NCBI GenBank assembly: GCA_963783145.1
Contig: CAWAMM010000009.1
Location: 248,001 to 312,000 of the forward strand
DNA from: DATGKG01 sp963783145
GTDB taxonomy: Bacteria > Desulfobacterota > Binatia > Binatales > Binataceae
Direction: 5' to 3'
DNA: 64,000 nucleotides
The translations under genes were made by a program, and so were the position numbers. Within the stretch, counting starts at the first letter, position 1. Each line of letters opens with the position of its first letter. Below the pieces are notes generated by a model. It was not told where the DNA came from and made no database searches. It was given only the letters and a program-made list of their open reading frames with translations. Below, piece after piece: positions 43,849-53,285 of the stretch.

Positions 43849-45303
43849 ATGTCGGGAAAAATGAGTTCTAAAGAAATTCGCAAGCGCATCGGTCATCCGG
43901 TCATCGACGCCGACGGTCATTGGCTGGAGTTCGGCCCGTCGATCAATGACTACTTGAAAGAGGTTGCCGGGGAGGGCGCGGTTAATTCGTTTCGTCGCCG
44001 CGCCGGCTATGTCGCGAAGTCCCTCACCATGACTCCCGAAGAGCGTGCGCAAACGCGCCGCGCGCAGGAGGCGTTCTGGGGCGTGCCGGCGAAGAACACT
44101 CTGGACCGCGCCACTGCCATGCTTCCACGCCTCCTCTACGATCGCCTCGACGAGTTCGGCTTCGACTTCACGGTCCTCTACCCTACCGCCGGTCTCGCGG
44201 TTGGCTACATTCCGGAAGATGAGATCCGTCGCGCAAGCTGCCGCGCATTCAATATGTATATCGCGCATCAGTTCGGCGAATTCAGCGATCGCATGACCCC
44301 CGCCGCCGCGATTCCGATGCATACTCCGGAAGAGGCTGTGGAAGAACTGGAGTATGTCGTCAAGGAGCTGGGCCTGAAGGTCATAGTAATGACCAGCCTG
44401 GTGCCGCGGCCGATTCCGGCATTAGGACAGAAATCCGGCGAAATGCGCGGGCTGGGAACCTGGTCCGACGTTTTCGGCATCGATAGCCCCTATAACTACG
44501 ACTCGGTGTGGTCGAAGTGCGTTGAACTTGGAGTGATGCCCACCTTCCATGCCGGCACCCGAGGCGCGGGCTATCGCACCTCACCGACTAACTTTGTCTT
44601 CAACCACATCGGACATTTCGGGGTTGCCGGCGAAGCGGTTGCGAAAGGACTCTTCCTCGGCGGTGTGACGCGCCGTTTCCCGACGCTGAAGTTTGCGTTC
44701 CTGGAAGGGGGCGTGGGATGGGCCTGCGGCCTCTACTCGGATCTGATCGGTCATTGGAAGAAGCGCAATCGCCGCGCGCTCGAGGAGGTCAATCCCGCTA
44801 ACCTCGATCGCAAGCTGATGCATGAGCTATTCGAGCGCTTTGGGAGCAAGCAACTTGCCGATAGCCTCGATAGCAGCGCGATGTTTGACGGTCTCGGCGC
44901 GACCGGCACCGGCAACATCAAAGACCTCGACGATTTCTCGGCTTGTGGCATCGAAAGCCCCGAGGACATTCGTGAATTGTTCACCCGAAACTTCTATTTC
45001 GGTTGCGAGGCGGATGACCCTATCAATGCTTGGGCCTTCAATTCCCGGGTGAATCCTTACAAGGCGCGCCTTAAGACGCTGCTCGGCTCCGATATCGGCC
45101 ATTTTGACGTAGTGAATATGAACGAAGTGCTGGAGGAGGCCTATGAGCTGGTCGAGGACGGACTCATAAGTGACGAAGACTTTCGTGAGTTCGTATTCAC
45201 CAATCCTTTGCGCTTCTGGGCCGAGGGCAGGCCGGACTTTTTTAAGGGCACGGTTCTCGAAAGCGAGGCGGCCGACGCGCTTCGTGACTCGAAGTCGCAT
45301 TGA
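43849..45303 (+). CDS. Amidohydrolase family 2 (PF04909) protein
   Basis: A 484-residue PF04909 amidohydrolase, the largest of the four in the window. Landmarks are PVIDADGHWLEF (Asp-x-Asp-Gly-His), FGFDFTVLYPTAGLAVG, FVFNHIGHFGVAGEAVAKGLF, FLEGGVGWACGLYSDLI and the C-terminal LLGSDIGHFDV. GGAGG lies eight bases before the ATG. It is translationally coupled to the transporter gene that follows. Together they look like uptake and hydrolysis of the cluster's substrate. Confidence 0.85.
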   Translation: MSGKMSSKEIRKRIGHPVIDADGHWLEFGPSINDYLKEVAGEGAVNSFRRRAGYVAKSLTMTPEERAQTRRAQEAFWGVPAKNTLDRATAMLPRLLYDRLDEFGFDFTVLYPTAGLAVGYIPEDEIRRASCRAFNMYIAHQFGEFSDRMTPAAAIPMHTPEEAVEELEYVVKELGLKVIVMTSLVPRPIPALGQKSGEMRGLGTWSDVFGIDSPYNYDSVWSKCVELGVMPTFHAGTRGAGYRTSPTNFVFNHIGHFGVAGEAVAKGLFLGGVTRRFPTLKFAFLEGGVGWACGLYSDLIGHWKKRNRRALEEVNPANLDRKLMHELFERFGSKQLADSLDSSAMFDGLGATGTGNIKDLDDFSACGIESPEDIRELFTRNFYFGCEADDPINAWAFNSRVNPYKARLKTLLGSDIGHFDVVNMNEVLEEAYELVEDGLISDEDFREFVFTNPLRFWAEGRPDFFKGTVLESEAADALRDSKSH

Positions 45304-46607
45304 CCGACTGGAAACGTACCTTTGCGGTCTATGCCGATCGGCGGGTCCTACTGATCCTGCCGCTCGGTATCGCGAGCGGCCTTCCACTGCTGCTGACCTT
45401 CTCCACGCTTTCCGCGTGGCTGGCTACCGCGGGTGTCAGCCGATCGGCGATTGGCGCGTTCGCTTTGGTCGGGACGCCCTACGCATTCAAGTTCCTATGG
45501 TCACCGCTGATAGATCGTTTGCCACCGCCATTGCCGCTGGGTAGGCGACGTGGATGGGGGATTACCATTCAGCTAGGACTGATAGTGGCGATCCTTGCGA
45601 TGGGGAGCCGTGATCCTAAACGTGATCTACGACTGATAGGAATACTCGCGGTGCTGGTGGCCTTCCTTTCGGCCAGCCAGGACATTGTGATCGACGCTTA
45701 CCGTGTCGAGCTGCTTGATGAAGAGCAGCAGGGCCCGGGCGCCGGAATGATCCAGACCGGCTACCGCATCGGAATGCTAATCGCGGGCGCTGGAGCGTTG
45801 ATGATCGCGGCCCGCGCCAGCTGGTTCGGCGCCTACGCCACGATGGCCGCGCTCATCGGCGTCGGGATGTTGATCTTTCTATTCGGCCCGGAGCCGGTCG
45901 CGCGAATCGAACCCGCGACCATCCCATCACGCAGCCGATGGGACGCATTTCGCGAATGGCTCGCGGTCGCGGTGACCGGACCATTCGCGGATTTTATGCG
46001 CCGACCGGTGTGGGCGGCGATCCTCATTTTCATCCTCGGATACAAGTTGGGTGAGGCGATGGCGGGCGTGATGGCGATGCCGCTCTACGTCTCGCTCGGC
46101 TTCTCACTCGGACAGATCGCCGCAGTCTCGAAGTTAGTGGGATTTTTCGCGACCGTGATAGGCGCTCTGGTGGGCGGAGTCATAACGGCCAAGCTTGGAG
46201 TTATTCGCGCATTGATCGTATGTGGTGTGCTGCAGTCGCTCGGCAACCTATTTTACGTGTTACAAGCGGCCGGAGGTCATCGGCTCGACTACCTGGCCCT
46301 TTGCGTCGCCGCCGAGAACTTGACGGGTGCGATGGCGGGTGCGGCGCTGGTCGCTTATCTTTCGGACTTATGCTCCCCCGACTTCACCGCGACCCAGTAT
46401 GCCTTGCTCTCCTCGCTCGCAGCAGTCGGACGCACCTTGGTAGCGTCATCCGGCGGCGTGCTGGCGGATAGGTTCGGTTGGGTGAGATTCTTTTTGCTGA
46501 CCACGGTGGTGACGATCCCCGCCTTGTTACTGCTGTTGTGGATCGGCAAAAGCGCTATCCCATTCGTGAAAAAGGATTCGCCACTGGCGGTCTCGACTGG
46601 TGGCTGA
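45300..46607 (+). CDS. MFS transporter, AmpG-like
   Basis: A 435-residue inner-membrane permease with about 12 hydrophobic segments. Opening features resemble the AmpG family: LPLGIASGLPLLLTFSTLSAWL, GTPYAFKFLWSPLIDR and ASQDIVIDAYRVELL. AmpG itself imports muropeptides, but catabolic clusters use relatives for other solutes. The start is TTG 45300, overlapping the amidohydrolase stop (TTGA). Given its neighbours, uptake of the aromatic or alicyclic substrate is a plausible role, but that is inference. Confidence 0.85.
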   Translation: MTDWKRTFAVYADRRVLLILPLGIASGLPLLLTFSTLSAWLATAGVSRSAIGAFALVGTPYAFKFLWSPLIDRLPPPLPLGRRRGWGITIQLGLIVAILAMGSRDPKRDLRLIGILAVLVAFLSASQDIVIDAYRVELLDEEQQGPGAGMIQTGYRIGMLIAGAGALMIAARASWFGAYATMAALIGVGMLIFLFGPEPVARIEPATIPSRSRWDAFREWLAVAVTGPFADFMRRPVWAAILIFILGYKLGEAMAGVMAMPLYVSLGFSLGQIAAVSKLVGFFATVIGALVGGVITAKLGVIRALIVCGVLQSLGNLFYVLQAAGGHRLDYLALCVAAENLTGAMAGAALVAYLSDLCSPDFTATQYALLSSLAAVGRTLVASSGGVLADRFGWVRFFLLTTVVTIPALLLLLWIGKSAIPFVKKDSPLAVSTGG

Positions 46608-46623
46608 GAACCAGAACGACGAT

Positions 46624-46947
46624 TCACATGGAGCTTCGAGGAGTGAGCGCGACAAATATCTTCCCGTCCACAATTTTTACCGGGTAACTACTGACTTTGA
46701 GTCCTTGGATGCTGGTGCAATGGCCGCTGGTAACATCGTAGCGGAAGCCGTGGGCGCGGCAAGTCACGATAGTGCCGTGAAGCTTCCCGGACCCGAGCGA
46801 CGCTCCAGCGTGTGCGCATGCATCATTTGTTGCATAGATATTCCCATCGACATTGAAAAGTGCGACGTCGATACCTGCGACCCGCACGGCGAGAGCCCGT
46901 CCAACCGGCAACCGGCTAAGGGCTATGGTTTCGAGATAGTCGTCCAT
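46624..46947 (-). CDS. Rieske [2Fe-2S] ferredoxin
   Basis: A 107-residue soluble Rieske protein with cluster ligands Cys44, His46, Cys63 and His66 (CAHAGA and CRAHGF) and the usual beta-sandwich ends. It probably carries electrons to the ring-hydroxylating oxygenase encoded at 41453-43271. It is convergent with the transporter gene. No ferredoxin reductase gene is found in the window. Confidence 0.88.
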   Translation of the reverse strand: MDDYLETIALSRLPVGRALAVRVAGIDVALFNVDGNIYATNDACAHAGASLGSGKLHGTIVTCRAHGFRYDVTSGHCTSIQGLKVSSYPVKIVDGKIFVALTPRSSM

Positions 46948-47078
46948 CGAGTTTAAGTATCGACCCCATGCACGGTAGATGAAAGCTTCAGGCTATCCGA
47001 GCTTGAGACCGAGGGTCGGGGCTCGTAAGCTGGCCTGCACCGGCGAAACGCGGCGATTCGATCGCGCAAGGGGAAGCC

Positions 47079-47489
47079 ATGAACTACTTTCTTGCCAAAA
47101 CCGACCCGGATACCTATTCCATCGATGATTTCGAACGCGAGCGGCGTACCGTGTGGGATGGGGTCGCCAATGCGCAGGCGGTTCGCGCGATTCGAGAAAT
47201 GCGCCCTGGCGATCGCGTGTTCATTTATCATAGCGGCGGCCTTTCGAGTGTCGTAGGAATGGCGGTGGTCAAATCGGCTCCGCGTGATGACCCCGGGAAC
47301 CCGAAATCCGCGGTGGTCGATTTGGAATTTGCCGGCCGCCTCGAGCCGCCGGTGACCCTGGCCGAGATCAAGCAGTCGCGAAAGTTCGATGACTGGAGCC
47401 TGGTGCGCCAGGGCCGGCTTTCGACCATGGCAGCTCCCGAGAAATTCGCGCTCTGGATGCGCGAGCGGTATCCGAAGGCCAAAATTTAG
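47079..47489 (+). CDS. EVE domain protein
   Basis: A 136-residue PUA-like EVE domain: MNYFLAKTDPDTYSIDDF, TVWDGVANAQAVRAIREM, GDRVFIYHSG and VGMAVVKSAPRDDP. EVE proteins bind modified bases in nucleic acid. The gap 47490-47638 shows nothing. A housekeeping role is likely, unrelated to the upstream cluster. Confidence 0.87.
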   Translation: MNYFLAKTDPDTYSIDDFERERRTVWDGVANAQAVRAIREMRPGDRVFIYHSGGLSSVVGMAVVKSAPRDDPGNPKSAVVDLEFAGRLEPPVTLAEIKQSRKFDDWSLVRQGRLSTMAAPEKFALWMRERYPKAKI

Positions 47490-47638
47490 CGATGCGATCT
47501 TCGGGTTTCGAGAGCAAGATTCATCAGCCACGCGCGCGAACCTGGCGGCTGTGCAATCCGGCGCGAGAAAAGGCTAGTTTGGGTGGGAAGCAAATACGCC
47601 AGGGCCCCGGATATGAGGCAGTTTCGCGGAGAAGTTGA

Positions 47639-48559
47639 ATGATTCCTTTTGCCGGTAATCCTCTGAATCGCGCGAGCGAAAAGCGCACTGACACTAACTG
47701 GGTCGACTCCAAGTGGCGCGATCCATCTTCGCTGGTTCTGCCGATGTGGCGGCTGGAGCCGTTTCTGCTCGGCTCCGAAAAGTCCGGCCCGCCGATCGAG
47801 CTTGGTCTGATCCGATCGGAAATCGCAATTTCGCTAACGGGCGGCGACCCCATCCGTATTTTTCTCGGGCTCGATGGCGAGCGGGCGGTATTTGCGCTCG
47901 ATGTCACCGAGGCGAGCGAGCCTGCGAAAACAGGACCGCTCGCCGGGCTCGGCTATTTTCGCGATGCACGAACCGCGGCATCGATGCTTTCGATCAAGGA
48001 TGCGGCATTGATCGCGCAGGCCAAGGCGATGATCGATTGGCATCAGCGTCACGGTTTCTGTCCGCGCTGCGGCTCGCCAACCAGAATTATGGATGCGGGC
48101 TATCGCCGGCTATGCGGCAAATGCAACGCCGAGCATTTTCCCCGCGTCGATCCGGTGGTCATCATGCTGGCGCTTCATGGCGACGCGTGTCTGGTTGGAC
48201 GCGGCAAGCTGTTTCCCGCGGGAATGTTTTCCGCGCTGGCCGGCTTTGTCGAGCCTGGCGAAACCATCGAAGAAGCGGTGCGGCGCGAACTGATGGAGGA
48301 AGCCTCGGTGAAAGTGGGCGAGGTGACCTACTACGCAACGCAGCCCTGGCCGTTTCCTTCGTCGCTGATGATTGGATGTTTCGCAAAAGCCGAGAACCGT
48401 GAGGTGAAGGCCGACGAGAACGAGCTCGCCGAAGTGCGCTGGATCGAGCGCGGTGTCGCGCGTGAGCTGATCGAAGGAAAGGCGGTGGATGGTCTGCGAG
48501 TTCCGCCACCGATCGCCATCGCGCATCATCTAATCAGAACTTGGGCGCTGGGCGACTAA
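47639..48559 (+). CDS. nudC: NADH pyrophosphatase / NAD-RNA decapping hydrolase (NudC)
   Basis: A 306-residue Nudix hydrolase: an N-terminal NudC domain, a zinc ribbon with Cys141, Cys144, Cys159 and Cys162, a Nudix box in GFVEPGETIEEAVRRELMEE, and the NudC-specific QPWPFPSSLM. It cleaves NAD(H) and removes NAD caps from RNA. The ATG has a GGAGAAG site. A class II aldolase gene follows 22 bases downstream. Confidence 0.92.
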   Translation: MIPFAGNPLNRASEKRTDTNWVDSKWRDPSSLVLPMWRLEPFLLGSEKSGPPIELGLIRSEIAISLTGGDPIRIFLGLDGERAVFALDVTEASEPAKTGPLAGLGYFRDARTAASMLSIKDAALIAQAKAMIDWHQRHGFCPRCGSPTRIMDAGYRRLCGKCNAEHFPRVDPVVIMLALHGDACLVGRGKLFPAGMFSALAGFVEPGETIEEAVRRELMEEASVKVGEVTYYATQPWPFPSSLMIGCFAKAENREVKADENELAEVRWIERGVARELIEGKAVDGLRVPPPIAIAHHLIRTWALGD

Positions 48560-48581
48560 GGACGGAGCGGTTGGGACCTTT

Positions 48582-49271
48582 GTGGGACGCTACAACGAGT
48601 ATAAAGACCGTGTGTTACGGATGAGCCGAAAGCTATCGGAACAGGGCTACTTCGGCACCCGATCAGGCAGCGCGGGCAACGTCTCCGTCATGGTCGAAAA
48701 TGAAACTGCGATGGTGGTGACGCCGACTCAGCTTTCCTATGACGTCATGACCGTCGACGATATCTGCGTGGTCGATTTCGATCTAAAGAGCATCGAGGGC
48801 CAACTGAAGCCGTCGATCGAAGCTCCGATGCATGTGGCGGCGTATCAGACGCGACCCGATGTTAGCGCGGTGATTCATACCCATCAGGTTGGGGCCAGCG
48901 CGCTAAGCCTCATATCCCAGCCAATCCCGCCTCTGTTCGATGAGGTAACGCTGGCTATCGGCAATATCGTCGAAGTAATTCCTTATGCGCTATCCGGCAC
49001 GCGCGAACTGCACGACCTGGTGGCTACCAAGCTGACCAATCGATGCCACTGCTACATAATGCAGAATCACGGCGCACTCTGCGTCGGGCCCGATCTCGAT
49101 CAGACCTTCACCTTTGTCGAACTGCTCGAAAAAATTTCGACGGTGTATGTGAATGCGCTCTCGACCGGCAAACCCATCAGCCCACTACCAGAGCCGATCG
49201 CGCAACAACTTTTCGACGCGGTGATTGCGCGTCAGGATCGCGAAGTCGCTCGCAAGTCGAAACCTCACTGA
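48582..49271 (+). CDS. Class II aldolase / adducin family protein
   Basis: A 229-residue zinc-dependent aldolase-fold protein: GTRSGSAGNVSV phosphate-binding loop, EAPMHVAAY, metal histidines in VIHTHQVGAS, and YIMQNHGALCVG. Relatives split sugar phosphates such as fuculose- or ribulose-phosphate, or act as decarboxylases. The start GTG 48582 is weakly supported. It may be co-transcribed with nudC. Substrate unknown. Confidence 0.85.
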   Translation: MGRYNEYKDRVLRMSRKLSEQGYFGTRSGSAGNVSVMVENETAMVVTPTQLSYDVMTVDDICVVDFDLKSIEGQLKPSIEAPMHVAAYQTRPDVSAVIHTHQVGASALSLISQPIPPLFDEVTLAIGNIVEVIPYALSGTRELHDLVATKLTNRCHCYIMQNHGALCVGPDLDQTFTFVELLEKISTVYVNALSTGKPISPLPEPIAQQLFDAVIARQDREVARKSKPH

Positions 49272-49288
49272 GCGCCTGCATTTGCGCG

Positions 49289-51088
49289 CTAGGTCGCGGC
49301 ACTGCGAGCTGATTCAATTCGACGGATTTCTTGCGCGCGAGACTTTGCCCGGTCGGCCGCGATACGTGCCGAATCGGTTGCACGGTAAAGCTCCAGCTCC
49401 GCGTCGAACTCGTCGTCATGCACCGGGCTAAGCGCGAGATCGGTGTAGTTCTTTGATGTCGGGTCCTTCTCGATTCTGCGCCGTAAGCGCTCCAACCGCC
49501 AGAAATACATGAGTCCGGGCACGTAGGTTGAGATCATCTCGCCCGCACGCCGGATCGAGAACGTAAGCGGGTTCTCGCGTGGCAGTCCGGGACGTCGCTG
49601 CGAGCGCCGCTTGCGCCGGAGGATTCCCCCCTGAAGAGGATGCACATGTTCATAAAAGTGGCTGGCCGAGAAGTAGAACACCATCGAGGTGATTCGCGAG
49701 GTGCGAATCCCGACGGCTTTGGCGCGCTTGATCAGCGTCTCGATGTGCGCGGGCGTGTAGTAGAGATGCCAGGCGCGACGATAGATGTCCTCCCACTCTT
49801 CGGCGCTCATTCGCGGATGGTCCGCGGTCGCGTGCTCCGCATCGTAGCGGTTAGTATCGGTTTCCATCCGCTCGCCGCGCAGATACATCTCCTGGTGATC
49901 TTTCGATCCAGGCAGCGGCGTAAGCATGAAGAACTCCATGATATCGATCGGGAGTTCGCGCTGGATAATCTTGATATCGCGCTCGATGCTCTGCGGGGTG
50001 TCGGACGGAAATCCGAGGATATAACCGGCGTAGGTCAGCACTTTGGCGCGCTTCCACGCCTGCAGCATCTTGCGATACTCGGTGATACGGTTCTGGCCTT
50101 TGGACGCGCCCTTGAGGCTTTCGGGATTGATGCTCTCGAGCCCGATAAAAACTTTCTTGCATCCCGCGCGCGCCGCCTTCTCCACAAAGTTGGGGATTTT
50201 GTGGCACATCGTATCGACCTGCATGATGATGTTGATCTTCAGGCGGTCGCGGCGTTTCAGCTCGATGATGCGATCGAGAATCGATTCCCAGTTCTTGTTG
50301 CGGGCGAAGTTATCGTCGGTGATGAAGAAGCTTTTTACGCCCTGCGCCGAATGAGTCCGAATGAGCCGCTCGATGTCGTCGGCGCTGCGATGGCGCGACT
50401 TGCGCCCCTGTACGTTGATGATCGTACAGAAGCTGCAACTGAAGGGGCATCCGCGACCCGCGTCGAAGCAACCGATCGCGCCAGCATAGCGCTTTACATA
50501 TCGCATCGGCAGGAACGGCAACACCGTACCCTCCATCGCGGGCAAATCGGTCATGAAGTTGTAAAGCGGCTCCAGCCGATCCTCGAAGGCGGCGAGCAGC
50601 AGGCTATCGAGACGATTTTCGGCCTCGCCCGCGAACAGGGTGATGCCGCGGGCGATTGCGTCTTTCAGCTCAGGCGGCATTTCGGGCAGCATCGCCACGC
50701 AACCGCTGACGTGGAATCCGCCGATGGCAACCTTGATACCCGCGGTGCGCAACTCCGTGGCGATATCCACCGCGCGCGCGAACTGGTTGGTCTGCACCCC
50801 GATCATCAGCACCAGACCGCGATTTGCGTTGCGGGCGAACCGGCGGACTATCTTCCGCACCGGGACCCTGGCGTTGGTCTCATCATGCGCGTGGATTTCG
50901 ATCGCGACCTGCTTGCCGAGGGTGTGACGATCGCGCGCATCGAGCGCCAAACCGTAGATACTCGACAGCGAATTCGAGGGCACGAAACCCCGCCACCACT
51001 GGATGACGTAACCGTCGTCGTCGTAGTGCGACGGCTTGATTAGCTCGACCAGGAATTTTTCCTGCGTCAGCCTCCGGGCCTGCTCCAT
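49289..51088 (-). CDS. B12-binding-type radical SAM protein
   Basis: A 599-residue radical SAM enzyme. The cluster motif CPFSCSFC places Cys214, 218 and 221 on the 4Fe-4S cluster. The preceding 200 residues form a Rossmann-like cobalamin-binding region (VQTNQFARAVDIATEL, IKVAIGGFHVSGC). Later features are FFITDDNFARN, GLESINPESLKGASKGQ, YILGFPSDTP and LTPLPGSKDHQ. The C-terminal 150 residues carry a DUF4070-like/unknown domain, rich in arginine. Members methylate or rearrange diverse substrates, for example hopanoids. It is monocistronic and convergent with the aldolase gene. Start 51088 has AGGAG. Confidence 0.85.
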   Translation of the reverse strand: MEQARRLTQEKFLVELIKPSHYDDDGYVIQWWRGFVPSNSLSSIYGLALDARDRHTLGKQVAIEIHAHDETNARVPVRKIVRRFARNANRGLVLMIGVQTNQFARAVDIATELRTAGIKVAIGGFHVSGCVAMLPEMPPELKDAIARGITLFAGEAENRLDSLLLAAFEDRLEPLYNFMTDLPAMEGTVLPFLPMRYVKRYAGAIGCFDAGRGCPFSCSFCTIINVQGRKSRHRSADDIERLIRTHSAQGVKSFFITDDNFARNKNWESILDRIIELKRRDRLKINIIMQVDTMCHKIPNFVEKAARAGCKKVFIGLESINPESLKGASKGQNRITEYRKMLQAWKRAKVLTYAGYILGFPSDTPQSIERDIKIIQRELPIDIMEFFMLTPLPGSKDHQEMYLRGERMETDTNRYDAEHATADHPRMSAEEWEDIYRRAWHLYYTPAHIETLIKRAKAVGIRTSRITSMVFYFSASHFYEHVHPLQGGILRRKRRSQRRPGLPRENPLTFSIRRAGEMISTYVPGLMYFWRLERLRRRIEKDPTSKNYTDLALSPVHDDEFDAELELYRATDSARIAADRAKSRAQEIRRIESARSAAT

Positions 51089-51428
51089 TTTTCTCCTGCC
51101 GCGATGCATCCGCGCCCGCGCGTCGTGGGCTGCCCTACGTTGAAAAAATGCGGGCTACATACTTAAGCTCGCCTTAGAAGGAGGGTGTGGGAGTTGAAGT
51201 GGCGAGCTCCGACCAGTGAATGACCCGCCTCACAGTAGTACCGATCCGTCAGAAAGGCGAGCCGCAATCGGGAGCACGCGCTGCCCGATTTTGATGGGAA
51301 CGCCACCGGCACGCATTGGATGCGATTCCTGGCGCTTTCGGATATCTGACCGGATTGCTAGATCAATAACCGCGACCGGCTGCGCATCGCGGAAGAGCGG
51401 AGTCAGGCATTCATTTGGAGGATCGAAA
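51089..51428. other. Divergent intergenic region
   Basis: 340 bases between the radical SAM start and the flavin oxidoreductase start. It must hold promoters for both. The open frame from 51216 is only an unused N-terminal extension. No clear promoter or RNA is seen. Confidence 0.4.
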
Positions 51429-52454
51429 ATGAAACTTGGACTAATGGCGGCTGGTTTCGGGCCGCAAATAAAGGTTGATGTAGCAAGAATCAAGGAAGCC
51501 GAAGCCCTCGGCTATGACTCGGTGTGGACTGCCGAAGCATGGGGCAGTGACGCGATCACGCCGCTGGCCTGGATCGCCGCGCAGACCAGCAAAATCAAGC
51601 TCGGTACCGCGATCATGCAGATGCAGGCGCGCACCCCGGCGATGTGCGCGATGCAGGTGATGACGGTGGATCAGCTTTCCGGCGGGCGCATGATCGTTGG
51701 CATCGGGCCCTCGGGACCGCAGGTCATCGAAGGATGGCACGGCCAAGCCTATGGCAAACCGCTCAAGCGCACCCGCGAGTATATTGCCGTCATGCGCCAG
51801 ATTTTCGCGCGCGAGAAGCCGGTCGAGTTCCAGGGCGAATACTACCAGTTGCCGTACAAAGGCCCCGATTCCTCCGGCCTCGGCAAGCCCTTGCGCAGCA
51901 TCCTGCACGGCCGCACTGACATCCCGATCTACACCGCGACCATCTCGCCGAAGGGCGTCGAAGTCGCCGGTGAAGTGGCCGACGGATTCATCCCGGTGTG
52001 GACTACGCCGAAGGGCCTCGACACCTTCGTCCCCAATTTGGAGGCGGGCTTCCGCAAAGCCGGCGGAGGCAAGGGATTTAACAATTTCGAGATCGCGGTC
52101 TCAGTCAACATCGTGGTGAACAACGATGTGAAAGCGGCGCGCGAATCACTCAAGCCGGGTATCGCGCTCTATGTCGGCGGGATGGGCGCCCGGGACAAGA
52201 ACTTCTACACCCAACATGTGAGCCGTCAGGGATGGGCCGAGGACGCGCACAAAATCCAGGATCTCTTCCTGAGTGGCAAGCGGCAGGAAGCGGTTGCCGC
52301 GGTACCCGATGCGCTGGTTGACGAGCTTTCTTTGGTCGGCCCCAGGGAGCGTATCCTCGAGCGCGCCGCGGCGTGGAAAGCGAGCAAGGCCACGATGCTG
52401 CTGCTGGGCGGCGATTCGAACGCGATCAAGGTGGCCGCGGAAGCTTTTCTCTAG
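51429..52454 (+). CDS. LLM-class (F420/FMN-dependent) oxidoreductase
   Basis: A 341-residue luciferase-like monooxygenase/dehydrogenase resembling F420-dependent enzymes: MKLGLMAAGFGPQ at the start, YDSVWTAEAWGSDAITPLAWIAAQT, KLGTAIMQMQARTPAM, GRMIVGIGPSGPQVIEGWHGQ and PIYTATISPKGVEVAGEVADG. GGAGG precedes ATG 51429. It is followed by a glutathione S-transferase gene 49 bases later; together they suggest detoxification or catabolism. The second enzyme of this class is at 13793. Confidence 0.87.
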   Translation: MKLGLMAAGFGPQIKVDVARIKEAEALGYDSVWTAEAWGSDAITPLAWIAAQTSKIKLGTAIMQMQARTPAMCAMQVMTVDQLSGGRMIVGIGPSGPQVIEGWHGQAYGKPLKRTREYIAVMRQIFAREKPVEFQGEYYQLPYKGPDSSGLGKPLRSILHGRTDIPIYTATISPKGVEVAGEVADGFIPVWTTPKGLDTFVPNLEAGFRKAGGGKGFNNFEIAVSVNIVVNNDVKAARESLKPGIALYVGGMGARDKNFYTQHVSRQGWAEDAHKIQDLFLSGKRQEAVAAVPDALVDELSLVGPRERILERAAAWKASKATMLLLGGDSNAIKVAAEAFL

Positions 52455-52503
52455 AAGTTTTGAGCATGCGATCGTTTAGGTAATCGCACAACGGAGGAAC
52501 AAC

Positions 52504-53241
52504 ATGATCGATCTATATTTCTGGCCAACTCCGAATGGGAAAAAAATCACCATCCTGCTCGAAGAAGCGGGCATCCCCTACAACATCAAGGCAGTCAACA
52601 TCGGACGCGGCGACCAGCTAACCGCTGATTTCCTCAAAATCGCGCCCAACGGCCGCATGCCCGCGATCGTTGATACCGAACCGAAAGGTGGTGGCGCGCC
52701 CATCACCATTTTCGAGTCCGGCGCCATCATGGAATACCTGGGTGAGAAGAGCGGCAAGTTCTTTCCGCAAGAGCCGCATCAGAAGGCCGAAGTCCTGCAA
52801 TGGCTGTATTGGCAGATGGGCAACCAGGGCCCAAAAATGGGCGAGCAGGGGCACTTCCGGCGTGCCTCGCAAAATCCCAAGAACGGCGATCAGACGTATG
52901 CGCTGCTGCGCTTCGATAACGAAGTCCATCGCATCTACGGTGTGATGAACCTCGGCCTGCACAAGAAGCGCTACCTGGCGGCCGGCCAGTACACCATCGC
53001 GGATATGATCTGCTATCCGTGGGCGATCACTGTACAGGGTCGCAATGTCGACCTCGCGGAATTTCCGAACGTCAAGCGATGGCTCGATGAAATCGGGGAG
53101 CGCCCTGCGGTGAAAAAGGCGATGGCCGCGGGCCCCGAGTATCGCGAGGACCCCGCAACGGTCACCCCCGAAGAGCAGGCGCGCCGTGCCAAGCTGCTTA
53201 CCCATCAGCGGGCGCAGGCGGTTCCGAAAGAGTGGGCATAG
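52504..53241 (+). CDS. Glutathione S-transferase (YfcG/Ure2-like)
   Basis: A 245-residue GST: a thioredoxin-like N-terminal domain with MIDLYFWPTPNGKKITILLEEAG, KIAPNGRMPAIVD and FESGAIMEYLGEK, then an all-helical C-terminal domain (LQWLYWQMGNQGPKMGEQGHF, YTIADMICYPW). This pattern is typical of the disulfide-bond reductase/nu-class group. It has a GGAGG site. A terminator-like hairpin repeat lies 45 bases downstream. Confidence 0.88.
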   Translation: MIDLYFWPTPNGKKITILLEEAGIPYNIKAVNIGRGDQLTADFLKIAPNGRMPAIVDTEPKGGGAPITIFESGAIMEYLGEKSGKFFPQEPHQKAEVLQWLYWQMGNQGPKMGEQGHFRRASQNPKNGDQTYALLRFDNEVHRIYGVMNLGLHKKRYLAAGQYTIADMICYPWAITVQGRNVDLAEFPNVKRWLDEIGERPAVKKAMAAGPEYREDPATVTPEEQARRAKLLTHQRAQAVPKEWA

Positions 53242-53285
53242 CCGCCGCGACCCACGACTGAATCTCCGCCCCCAGAGGCGGAGCG

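Noticed and set aside
49640..51043. Plus-strand frame of 467 codons opposite the radical SAM gene
   Set aside because: Antisense shadow of a gene with clear motifs. No family features of its own.
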